Source of the DNA: Streptosporangiaceae bacterium | Lineage (GTDB): Bacteria > Actinomycetota > Actinomycetes > Streptosporangiales > Streptosporangiaceae | Assembly: GCA_030045175.1 (NCBI GenBank) | Contig: JASIBM010000170.1 | Span: forward strand, 1 to 5,003 | DNA length: 5,003 nt | Direction of reading: 5' to 3' | Part shown: positions 1 to 5,003 of the stretch, piece by piece | Layout of the letters: every line of letters begins with the position of its first letter | Position numbering within the stretch: the stretch's first letter is position 1 | Position numbers and translations under genes: made by a program | The notes under the pieces: generated by a model | The model's input: the letters and a program-made list of their open reading frames with translations, nothing else | Told to the model about the DNA's origin: nothing | Database searches by the model: none

Positions 1-184
1 CCGCGCTCGCAAGGCTCGCGGTGCTGGTCAGGCTCGCACGGCTCGCGGTGCCAGGCCGGCTGGCCGGATGCCCGGCGGGAGTCGCGAGGGCGACAGCGGG
101 GAGGGCGGCGCCGGCGGCCGCCAGCGCGGCGCAGATCGTGACGAGGGGCACAAGTCCTGAATGCGACCGAGAGGTGAGTTTCAC
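1..184 (-). CDS. Probable exported protein, N-terminal part only (runs off the left edge)
   Basis: Read on the minus strand from a GTG at 184-182, 61 codons stay open to the window edge. The start is the first available start codon after an in-frame TGA upstream. The peptide begins MKLTSRSHSG (basic n-region), continues with a hydrophobic Ala/Leu/Val stretch at residues 11-34, and has an Ala-x-Ala site ending at A34, so cleavage before TPAG is likely. This is a classical Sec-type signal peptide; there is no lipobox cysteine. The mature start, about residues 35-61, is low-complexity Ser/Ala/Thr/Arg, as in linkers of wall-associated or secreted actinobacterial proteins, and is encoded by a 27-bp direct repeat. 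No ribosome binding site of note precedes the GTG, which would fit a leaderless mRNA. The gene is divergent from the secreted protein at 374. No function can be assigned because the folded part is outside the window. The main alternative is a chance open frame in GC-rich DNA. Confidence 0.5.
   Translation of the reverse strand, partial: MKLTSRSHSGLVPLVTICAALAAAGAALPAVALATPAGHPASRPGTASRASLTSTASLASA
5..51. repeat. 27-bp-period direct repeat, two copies
   Basis: Positions 5-24 and 32-51 match over 20 bases with a single mismatch (a12 versus c39), giving a 27-bp period. The period is a multiple of three. On the minus strand it encodes the repeated peptide TAS(R/L)AS within the tail of the putative exported protein. 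More copies may lie to the left of the window. Confidence 0.65.
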
Positions 185-191
185 GGGCGGG

Positions 192-221
192 AGCCTATCG
201 GGCCTGGCACCGGGAGTTCAG
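192..221 (-). promoter_or_regulatory. Weak promoter candidate for the minus-strand exported protein, possibly leaderless
   Basis: On the minus strand, TAGGCT (197-192) resembles an actinobacterial -10 element of the TANNNT type. CTGAAC (221-216) lies 18 bp further upstream as a poor -35 match. The expected start of transcription, at about 185, falls on or next to the GTG start at 184, which would give a leaderless mRNA. That agrees with the absence of a ribosome binding site there. The match is weak and rests on spacing alone. Confidence 0.25.
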
Positions 222-250
222 CCGTATCCGGCAGTCGGACGCGCCCAGAA

Positions 251-290
251 AACTCAGCGAGAACTCAGGAAAGTCACGGGGAAAACTGGC
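251..290. promoter_or_regulatory. 11-bp-phased AACTCAG direct repeats, candidate operator
   Basis: AACTCAG occurs at 251-257 and again at 262-268, exactly 11 bp apart. The next register (273) is degenerate, and the one after (284) again begins AACT. Direct repeats spaced one helical turn apart are the usual target of OmpR/PhoB-type response regulators. The position between two divergent genes, 67 bp from the minus start and about 84 bp from the plus start, is right for an operator. I do not recognise the motif as that of a named regulator. Confidence 0.3.
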
Positions 291-310
291 TGCCGGCACA
301 GCGGCTAGGC

Positions 311-368
311 CGAGGCTTGCCGTGCCTCGCCGGTAAGGCGAGCACCTCCTAGCAGACGAACGTGAGGT
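311..368 (+). promoter_or_regulatory. Leader with mutually exclusive hairpins reaching the ribosome binding site
   Basis: Three pairings compete in the leader of the secreted protein gene. Hairpin A pairs 311-316 with 324-329 (CGAGGC with GCCTCG, 7-nt loop). Hairpin B pairs 327-331 with 337-341 and, across one bulged C at 326, 322-325 with 342-345 (loop GGTAA). Pairing C joins ACCTC at 344-348 to GAGGT at 364-368, which covers the Shine-Dalgarno sequence. A and B share bases 322-329; B and C share 344-345. The arrangement would let hairpin B expose the ribosome binding site and hairpin A allow it to be masked. It matches no riboswitch class I know. Chance pairing is common in GC-rich DNA, so function is inference. 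Confidence 0.35.
364..367 (+). promoter_or_regulatory. Ribosome binding site that favours the ATG at 374
   Basis: GAGG at 364-367 lies six bases before ATG 374, an ideal spacing. The upstream GTG at 362, the longest possible start, has no Shine-Dalgarno-like sequence before it and overlaps this site. A further in-frame ATG at 389 has only a weak GAGA upstream. Confidence 0.55.
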
Positions 369-373
369 TATCG

Positions 374-1480
374 ATGTTGAGACGTCCCATGGCGAGGCTC
401 GCCACCGCGGTCACCGCGGCCGGCGTGGTCACCGCGCTCGGCGCGGCGACCGCCGTCGCGGCGCCAGCGCTCTCGTGGTCAGGCCCGAGCGCTCCGATCC
501 CCGGCGCCTTCACGAACTCATCCCCCGCGATAAGCTCGGTCACCTTCCCCGCCGGGGGCGGCCAGGGCACGATCGTCGCCTGGCGCGGCCGCGGCCGGGC
601 TGGCCACATCTTCTACAAGTACAAGGTGCCGGGCCTCAACGGCGGTCGCTGGTCCACGGTGGGCGACATCCCCGGCGTCACCAGCTCGGCCCCTGCGATC
701 CACTCCTATGTCGACCCGCTCGGCAACGACGCCTTGATCGCGGTCTGGACCGGCCCGTTCGACCACCACATCTTCTACTCGCAGGGCGAGACCCAGTCCA
801 ACGGCACGATCAACTGGACCGGCGCCACCGCCCTGCCGCCCTCCGTCGCCTACACCCCGACAGTCACCGGGCCAACCGCCTGGTTCCCGAACAACGCCAA
901 CGTTGTGGTCGTGGCCTGGCGCGCACCGTATGACCACGTCAGGTACAGCGTCGGCACCCCAGGGTTCGGCAAGACGGCGCGCAACTTCACCTGGTCGGCC
1001 TCGGCCGTGGTACCGAACCCGCCGACCTCGTCGAAGGTGCACTGCGTCGTCGCCCCGTGCACGAGCGCGACGCCGGCCCTCGCCGAGGTGCAGACCTCGG
1101 CCAACACCGGCACGATGTACATCTTCTGGAAGGCTCTCGTCGGCGACGCGATCTTCTACAGCACGGCCACGGACGGCCCGAGCACCAACTGGAACCACCT
1201 GGCCTGGTCCGACCCGACGCAGGTGCCGGGGGTTGGCGCGGCGACCTCGGATGGTCCGGCGGCCTCGGTGGTCGGCGGCCTCTTCGGCCCGCTCCTGCTG
1301 GTCTACAAGGGGCCAGGCGGCCTGCACGTCAGGTTCCAGACCCTGACCGGCACCACCTGGAGCCCGGTCGCGTTCGTCCCGACAACCTCCACAGCCGTCG
1401 GCCCTGCCCTGAACGGCGGCACGCTGGCCACGACCACCCCGACCTTGGCCGGCAACATCATCCTGCACTTCTTCAGCTGA
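374..1480 (+). CDS. Secreted protein with beta-propeller-like Trp repeats, function unknown
   Basis: A 368-residue protein from ATG 374; an in-frame GTG at 362 would add four residues. The N-terminus MLRRPMARLA plus an Ala/Val/Gly-rich core and the AVA-A site at residues 27-30 form a clear Sec signal peptide, so the protein is exported. The mature part holds five repeats starting near W35, W93, W148, W207 and W278, and an incomplete sixth from W329. Each has W-S/T, then a (V/I/L)P turn, then a PA(I/L) strand, then a core strand such as TIVAWRG, LIAVWTG, VVVAWRA, YIFWKAL or LLVYKG, then HIFY or HVRY. This is the pattern of a beta-propeller or lectin/sialidase-like fold, but I see no sialidase Asp-box or catalytic set. 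The only cysteines, C224 and C229, sit in a long loop of repeat 4 and could form a disulphide. It may bind a polymer or glycan; that is inference. The next gene, hypF, begins 39 bp downstream. Confidence 0.85.
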   Translation: MLRRPMARLATAVTAAGVVTALGAATAVAAPALSWSGPSAPIPGAFTNSSPAISSVTFPAGGGQGTIVAWRGRGRAGHIFYKYKVPGLNGGRWSTVGDIPGVTSSAPAIHSYVDPLGNDALIAVWTGPFDHHIFYSQGETQSNGTINWTGATALPPSVAYTPTVTGPTAWFPNNANVVVVAWRAPYDHVRYSVGTPGFGKTARNFTWSASAVVPNPPTSSKVHCVVAPCTSATPALAEVQTSANTGTMYIFWKALVGDAIFYSTATDGPSTNWNHLAWSDPTQVPGVGAATSDGPAASVVGGLFGPLLLVYKGPGGLHVRFQTLTGTTWSPVAFVPTTSTAVGPALNGGTLATTTPTLAGNIILHFFS

Positions 1481-1489
1481 TCTGAAGGA

Positions 1490-1504
1490 CCGGCCGGAGG
1501 CCGG
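1490..1504 (+). other. Short GC hairpin between the secreted protein gene and hypF
   Basis: CCGGCC at 1490-1495 pairs perfectly with GGCCGG at 1499-1504 around a GGA loop. It starts nine bases after the stop codon of the secreted protein gene. No T-tract follows, so it is not a canonical intrinsic terminator. It could be a weak terminator of the U-less kind proposed for actinobacteria, a 3'-end stabiliser, or chance. The GGAGG at 1496-1500 lies within it but is too far from the hypF ATG (19 bases between) to serve as its ribosome binding site. Confidence 0.3.
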
Positions 1505-1519
1505 CGCCACACTGGAACG

Positions 1520-4000
1520 ATGAACCGGCTAAGTGCTGCGTACCGGACCCTCGTGCGGGTCGAGGGAATCGTCCAGGGCGTCGGCTTCCGGCCCTTCGCG
1601 TATTGCCTCGCGACGGGCCTTGGCCTGGCCGGAATGGTCGGCAACGACGCGGACGGCGTGTTCGCCGAGGTCGAGGGCCCGTCCGAGGCGATCGATGAGT
1701 TCGTGACCGCGCTGCGCGAGCAAGCGCCGCCGCTGGCGAGGATCGAGCGGATCACCACGGCGGCGATCGCGCCCACCGGCTCGGCCGGCTTCTCGATCGC
1801 GCCGAGCCTGCCGCGGCACGCGGGTCCCCAGGGCCACCACGGCGACCCGGCCGCCACGCACCGTGCCCTCGTCTGCGCCGACGTGGCCACGTGCGCCGAC
1901 TGCCTGGGCGAGCTCGACGACCCGGCCGACAGGCGATTCGGCTACCCCTTCATCAACTGCACCAACTGCGGGCCGAGGTACACGATCACCCTCGGCGTTC
2001 CTTATGACAGGGCGCTGACCACGATGGCGTCGTTCCCGATGTGCCCGCGCTGCACCGCGGAATACCACGACCCGGCCGACCGCCGCTTTCACGCCCAGGC
2101 CACGTGCTGCGCCGATTGCGGCCCGCGGCTGTGGCTGGCCGACGCCGCCGACTCGGCCGACTTGGCCGACGCGGCCGGCTCGGCCGGCGCGGCGACCGCC
2201 GTTCCTGCCGTGCCAGGCGCCGCGGACGTGATCGACAGCGGGCGGGTGCTCGCGGTGAAGGGGCTTGGCGGCTATCACCTGGCCGTGGACGCGACCAGCC
2301 AGTCCGCCACGGCAGCGCTGCGGGAGCGCAAGCATCGCGCGGACAAGCCGTTCGCGATCATGGTGGCCGACCTGGACCAGGCGCTGGCGCTGTGCGAGAT
2401 CGACGAGCAGGCGCAGAGCCTGCTGACCAGCGCCCGCAGGCCCATCGTCCTGCTGCCCCGGCGGCGGGCGGCCGCTATCGCCCCGGCGGTGGCACCGCGC
2501 ACGCGACAGCTCGGGGTCATGCTGCCCTACACGGCCACGCACCACCTGCTGCTCCGCGCTGTCGCCCGGCCGCTGGTCCTGACCAGCGCGAACCTCAGCG
2601 ACGAGCCGATCGCGTACGCCGACGCCGATGCCAGGCTCCGGCTGGCTGGCGTCGCCGACGCCTTCTTGACCCACGACCGCGCGATCGCCACCAGCGCCGA
2701 AGACTCGGTGGTGCGCTCGCGTGGCGGCGCTCGCGGCGGTGCCAGCGTGATCAGGCGGGCGCGCGGCTACGCGCCCGAGCCACTGACGCTGCGCCCGCGC
2801 CGGCCAGCGCGCCAGGTGTTCGCCAGGCCGGTGCTGGCCTGCGGCGCCGAGCTGAAGGCGACGTTCTGCCTCGGCAAGCAGAACCACGCGTTCATGTCGC
2901 CGCACCTCGGAGATCTTGACAACGCCGACGCGAGGCAGGCCTACGCCGAGGGAATCGAGCGCCTTTGCCTGCTGCTCGACGTCCGGCCGGAGGTAATCGC
3001 GCACGACCTGCACCCGGACTACGCGTCGACGGCCTACGCACAGGGGCTAGCTGCAGAGGGGCTAGCCGGCCAGGGGCTAGCCGGCCACCGGCCAGGCGAG
3101 CTTGCGCTGATCGGCGTGCAGCACCACCACGCGCACATCGCGTCCTGCCTGGCAGACAACGACGCGCACGGCCCCGTCATCGGCGTCGCGTTCGACGGGA
3201 CCGGGTACGGGACCGACGCCACCATCTGGGGTGGTGAGTTCCTGATCGCCGACCTGGCCTGCTGGCGGCGGGCCGGGCACCTCGAGTGCGTTCCGATGCC
3301 GGGCGGGCAGGCCGCGATCAGGCAACCCTGGCGGATGGCCGTCGCCTACCTGGACGCCGCGTTCGGCGCCATCGCGGACGTGCCCGCAGCGGCGGGCGCC
3401 GTGCTGCGCAGGAACTCCCGCCACGCCGCGAACGTGGCCGCGATGGCCCGCCGGGGCGTCAGCTCCCCGGCCACGTCAAGCGCGGGACGGCTGTTCGACG
3501 CGATCGCAGCGATCGTGGGCGTGCGGGACGTTGCCAGCTACGAGGGCCAGGCGGCGATCGAGCTCGAGCAGGTCGCCGACCCGGCCGAGCGCGGGGCCTA
3601 CCCGGCCCGGATCGAGCTCACGCGCGGCGAGCCGCGGCGCGAGCCCACGGCAGAGCCGCCGCCGCTCGTGGCCCGCGGCACCGACCTGGTGCGGGCGGTG
3701 GCCGACGACCTCGTCGCAGGCGTCGATCTAGCCATCATCTCCGCGCGCTTCCACAACGGGGTCGCCGCCCTGATCACCCGCTCGTGCCAGGCGATACGCG
3801 ACAGGTCAGGCCTCGGCGCCGTGGCCCTGTCCGGCGGCGTGTTCTCGAACGAGCTGCTGCTCAGCCGGGTCACCGGGCAGCTCGGTGCGGCGGGCTTCAC
3901 CGTGCTAGCCCACTCCCGGGTGCCGTGCAACGACGGCGGCATCAGCCTCGGCCAGGCCGCCGTCGCCGCCGCCGTCGATTACGGGGACGGCCTTTCCTAA
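1520..4000 (+). CDS. hypF: HypF, carbamoyltransferase for [NiFe]-hydrogenase maturation
   Basis: Cytosolic enzyme making the carbamoyl precursor of the hydrogenase cyanide ligands; it transfers a carbamoyl group from carbamoyl phosphate, with ATP, to the C-terminal Cys of HypE. All domains are present. Acylphosphatase (about 9-95) has VQGVGFRPF at 18-26 with R24 and N42 as expected catalytic residues. Two zinc fingers have Cys at 125, 128, 147, 150 and at 175, 178, 197, 200, each spaced C-x2-C-x18-C-x2-C and each carrying DPADRRF. The YrdC-like adenylation domain (about 235-420) has KGLGGYHL at 247, KHRADKPFAIM at 271 and LTSANLS at 354. The Kae1-like domain (about 435-820) has VQHHHAHI at 533, FDGTGYGTDATIWGGEF at 558, SGGVFSNELL at 771 and PCNDGGISLGQA at 802. 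At 826 residues it is longer than the roughly 750 of E. coli HypF, partly through two repeat insertions. ATG 1520 has only GGAA close by as a ribosome binding site; GTG 1553 is a possible but less likely start because it trims the acylphosphatase edge. hypE is convergent downstream. Confidence 0.98.
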   Translation: MNRLSAAYRTLVRVEGIVQGVGFRPFAYCLATGLGLAGMVGNDADGVFAEVEGPSEAIDEFVTALREQAPPLARIERITTAAIAPTGSAGFSIAPSLPRHAGPQGHHGDPAATHRALVCADVATCADCLGELDDPADRRFGYPFINCTNCGPRYTITLGVPYDRALTTMASFPMCPRCTAEYHDPADRRFHAQATCCADCGPRLWLADAADSADLADAAGSAGAATAVPAVPGAADVIDSGRVLAVKGLGGYHLAVDATSQSATAALRERKHRADKPFAIMVADLDQALALCEIDEQAQSLLTSARRPIVLLPRRRAAAIAPAVAPRTRQLGVMLPYTATHHLLLRAVARPLVLTSANLSDEPIAYADADARLRLAGVADAFLTHDRAIATSAEDSVVRSRGGARGGASVIRRARGYAPEPLTLRPRRPARQVFARPVLACGAELKATFCLGKQNHAFMSPHLGDLDNADARQAYAEGIERLCLLLDVRPEVIAHDLHPDYASTAYAQGLAAEGLAGQGLAGHRPGELALIGVQHHHAHIASCLADNDAHGPVIGVAFDGTGYGTDATIWGGEFLIADLACWRRAGHLECVPMPGGQAAIRQPWRMAVAYLDAAFGAIADVPAAAGAVLRRNSRHAANVAAMARRGVSSPATSSAGRLFDAIAAIVGVRDVASYEGQAAIELEQVADPAERGAYPARIELTRGEPRREPTAEPPPLVARGTDLVRAVADDLVAGVDLAIISARFHNGVAALITRSCQAIRDRSGLGAVALSGGVFSNELLLSRVTGQLGAAGFTVLAHSRVPCNDGGISLGQAAVAAAVDYGDGLS
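2135..2188 (+). repeat. In-frame 9-bp tandem repeat, six units, in the hypF interdomain linker
   Basis: Six imperfect 9-bp units start at 2135, 2144, 2153, 2162, 2171 and 2180, all close to nnG-GCC-GRC (unit 2 begins GCC). They encode LAD, AAD, SAD, LAD, AAG, SAG. The repeat lies between the second zinc finger and the YrdC-like domain (HypF residues 206-223), where length change should be tolerated. Confidence 0.8.
3041..3085 (+). repeat. In-frame 15-bp tandem repeat, three units, in the Kae1-like domain of hypF
   Basis: Units 3041-3055, 3056-3070 and 3071-3085 encode QGLAA, EGLAG and QGLAG. Units 2 and 3 differ only in their first base. Each unit carries GGGGCTAGC with a CTA leucine codon, which is rare in GC-rich actinobacteria, so the block has unusual base use for the gene. 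It sits between the conserved HDLHPDYAST and VQHHHAHI motifs, presumably in a surface loop. Confidence 0.85.
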
Positions 4001-4020
4001 ATAAAACGCGAGCCTTTTTT
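4001..4020. terminator. Possible bidirectional terminator between convergent hypF and hypE
   Basis: The gap between the two stop codons holds an A-tract (4003-4006), a short GC core (4007-4014) and a T-tract (4015-4020). Read on either strand, a GC-containing core is followed by a T-rich run, as expected for a terminator serving two convergent genes. The predicted stem is weak: AAAA pairs with TTTT, but the centre has a C-C mismatch, two GC pairs and a loop of only two bases. The position and T-tracts are better evidence than the fold. Confidence 0.4.
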
Positions 4021-4025
4021 CATTA

Positions 4026-5003
4026 TTAACAAATTCGCGGGAGCGGGTCGCCCACTAGGAGGTCAATGACCCTGGTACCGCCGAACGCGGTCCGCAGCCG
4101 CACCATCCCCGCGTGCTCGGTCGTGACCTCCCCGATGATCGCGGCCTGAGCACCAAGCGGGTGCGCGCGCAGGGCATCGACCGCGGCCGCCGCGGCCGCC
4201 TTGTCGACGACGACGACCATCGTGCCCTCGCACGCCACGTACAGGGGATCGATGCCGAGCAGCTCGGCCGCGCCGCGCACCTGGTCGCGCACGGGAATGG
4301 CGTCCTCGGCGACGACGATGCCCACGTCGGCGGCCGTGGCGATCTCGTTGAGCACGGTCGCCACCCCGCCGCGGGTCGCGTCCCGCATCGCCCGGACCCC
4401 GGTTGCCCGCGCGAGGAGGCCGGCCACCAGGCCACCGAGCGGCGCGGTGTCCGAGCTGATGTCCGCCTCGATTTCGAGCTCGCCCCTGGCGAGCATGATC
4501 GTGATGCCGTGGTCTCCGATCGGCCCGGACACCACGATCGCGTCGCCCGGCCTGGCGCGGGCCACGCCCAGGTCAAGGCCGGCCGGGATCAGGCCCACCC
4601 CCGCCGTATTGACGTAACAGCCGTCCGCCTTGCCCCGCTGCACCACCTTGGTGTCGCCGGTCACCAGCCGCACGCCCGCCGCCAGCGCCGCGTCCCGCAT
4701 GGACGCGACGATCCTGGTCAGGTCGGCGACGGCGAAGCCCTCTTCGAGTATGAATCCGGCCGACAGGTACAGCGGGGCCGCGCCAGTCATCGCGAGGTCG
4801 TTGACGGTCCCGTTAACCGCGAGGTCGCCGATGTTCCCCCCGGGGAAGAACAGCGGGGACACGACGTAACTGTCGGTGCTGAACGCCAGCGTCGAGCCGT
4901 CGACAGTCAGCCTGGCCGCGTCCTCGAGCGGCTCGAGCTGCGGATTGCGGAACGCCTCAAGGAACACGGCCTCGATCAGCGACTGGGTCGCCTTCCCCCC
5001 GGC
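4026..5003 (-). CDS. hypE: HypE, carbamoyl dehydratase for [NiFe]-hydrogenase maturation (N-terminus beyond the window)
   Basis: Cytosolic PurM/SelD-like ATPase. It accepts the carbamoyl group from HypF on its C-terminal Cys and dehydrates the thiocarboxamide to a thiocyanate, the cyanide donor for the hydrogenase iron through HypC-HypD. The frame is open to the right edge, giving 325 visible residues starting AGGKATQSLIEA. A GTG at 4967 could be mistaken for the start, but these preceding residues match the conserved HypE N-terminus. By comparison with E. coli HypE, only about 10-15 residues are missing. Family landmarks are AFSTDSYV (near 4885), FFPGGNIGDLA and NGTVNDLAM (4850-4788), GFILEEG, GDTKVVQRG (4658-4632) and RDATRGGV (4385-4362). 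The protein ends PLPRIC; the terminal Cys (codon 4031-4029) is the modified residue, so the gene is functional at this end. It is convergent with hypF, 25 bp apart. Other hyp genes may lie to the right. Confidence 0.98.
   Translation of the reverse strand, partial: AGGKATQSLIEAVFLEAFRNPQLEPLEDAARLTVDGSTLAFSTDSYVVSPLFFPGGNIGDLAVNGTVNDLAMTGAAPLYLSAGFILEEGFAVADLTRIVASMRDAALAAGVRLVTGDTKVVQRGKADGCYVNTAGVGLIPAGLDLGVARARPGDAIVVSGPIGDHGITIMLARGELEIEADISSDTAPLGGLVAGLLARATGVRAMRDATRGGVATVLNEIATAADVGIVVAEDAIPVRDQVRGAAELLGIDPLYVACEGTMVVVVDKAAAAAAVDALRAHPLGAQAAIIGEVTTEHAGMVRLRTAFGGTRVIDLLVGDPLPRIC

Noticed and set aside
21..308. Plus-strand 95-codon open frame at the left edge
   Set aside because: It has no plausible ribosome binding site and no motif, and it crosses what looks like an intergenic regulatory region. 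The minus-strand frame with a signal peptide is the better explanation of 1-184.
344..350. Perfect AGGAGGT Shine-Dalgarno sequence on the minus strand
   Set aside because: No start codon follows at a usable distance on that strand. Its relevance, if any, is as an anti-Shine-Dalgarno copy in the plus-strand leader.
185..373. Known riboswitch classes (c-di-AMP, cobalamin, glycine, SAM, TPP) in the leader
   Set aside because: I looked for their conserved core sequences and found none.
518..1510. Open frame of 330 codons on the minus strand opposite the secreted protein gene
   Set aside because: It is an antisense shadow: Arg/Gly/Asp-rich, without signal peptide or domain pattern, while the plus strand has a signal peptide and periodic repeats.
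2041..2919. Plus-strand 292-codon open frame inside hypF in another frame
   Set aside because: It is an out-of-frame shadow extremely rich in Arg/Ala/Gly; the hypF frame explains the region.
1529..3013. Long open frame (about 494 codons) on the minus strand opposite hypF
   Set aside because: The composition is Arg/Gly/Ala-rich with no recognisable motif, and it is fully covered by the strongly conserved hypF. Long antisense frames are expected in GC-rich DNA.
3041..3085. CRISPR-like array or mobile-element end
   Set aside because: The units are directly adjacent with no spacers, keep the hypF reading frame, and no cas or transposase gene is present.
1520..4000. The hypF gene as an antibiotic O-carbamoyltransferase of the TobZ/NovN type
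   Set aside because: Those proteins have Kae1-like and YrdC-like domains but lack the acylphosphatase domain and paired zinc fingers, which are both intact here; the neighbouring hypE also supports HypF.
4201..4617. Plus-strand 138-codon open frame opposite hypE
   Set aside because: hypE motifs and the conserved PRIC terminus on the minus strand account for the region; this frame is a Ser/Thr/Pro-rich shadow.
4026..5003. The hypE gene as another PurM-superfamily member (PurM, ThiL or SelD)
   Set aside because: The C-terminal PRIC and the FFPGGNIG, GDTKVVQRG and RDATRGG motifs are specific to HypE.

Overview
The window comes from a very GC-rich bacterium, by eye roughly 70% GC with strong G/C preference at third codon positions. 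The codon use, GTG starts and alanine-rich signal peptides point to an actinobacterium. I cannot name a genus from the sequence.

Layout, left to right. (a) Positions 1-184, minus strand: the first 61 codons of a probable exported protein that leaves the window. It has a signal peptide followed by a low-complexity Ser/Ala/Thr tail containing a 27-bp direct repeat. (b) Positions 185-373: a divergent intergenic region. It holds an 11-bp-phased direct repeat that could be an operator, a weak leaderless-type promoter candidate for the minus gene, and overlapping hairpins just before the plus gene that could control access to its ribosome binding site. (c) Positions 374-1480, plus strand: a secreted protein of about 368 residues built from five full and one incomplete Trp-containing beta-propeller-like repeats, of unknown function. 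(d) Positions 1520-4000, plus strand: hypF, the carbamoyltransferase of [NiFe]-hydrogenase maturation, with all domains intact and two in-frame coding minisatellites. (e) Positions 4026-5003, minus strand: hypE, complete at its C-terminus (the PRIC tail) and missing only its first residues beyond the window edge.

HypF and HypE act consecutively. HypF turns carbamoyl phosphate into a carbamoyl adenylate and loads the carbamoyl group onto the C-terminal cysteine of HypE. HypE then dehydrates it with ATP to a thiocyanate, the source of the cyanide ligands placed on the hydrogenase iron by HypC-HypD. The organism therefore very probably makes a [NiFe]-hydrogenase, although no structural subunit lies in the window. 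The two genes are convergent, tail to tail, across an abrupt AT-rich junction of 25 bp that looks like a shared termination zone. The secreted propeller-like protein has no known link to hydrogenase maturation. Only its 39-bp gap to hypF suggests possible co-transcription.

Most of the window is conventional. The parts worth a second look are the leader structure at 311-368, the phased repeats at 251-290, the uncharacterised repeat protein, and the in-frame minisatellites in hypF. I see no tRNA, rRNA, CRISPR array, transposase or integrase.
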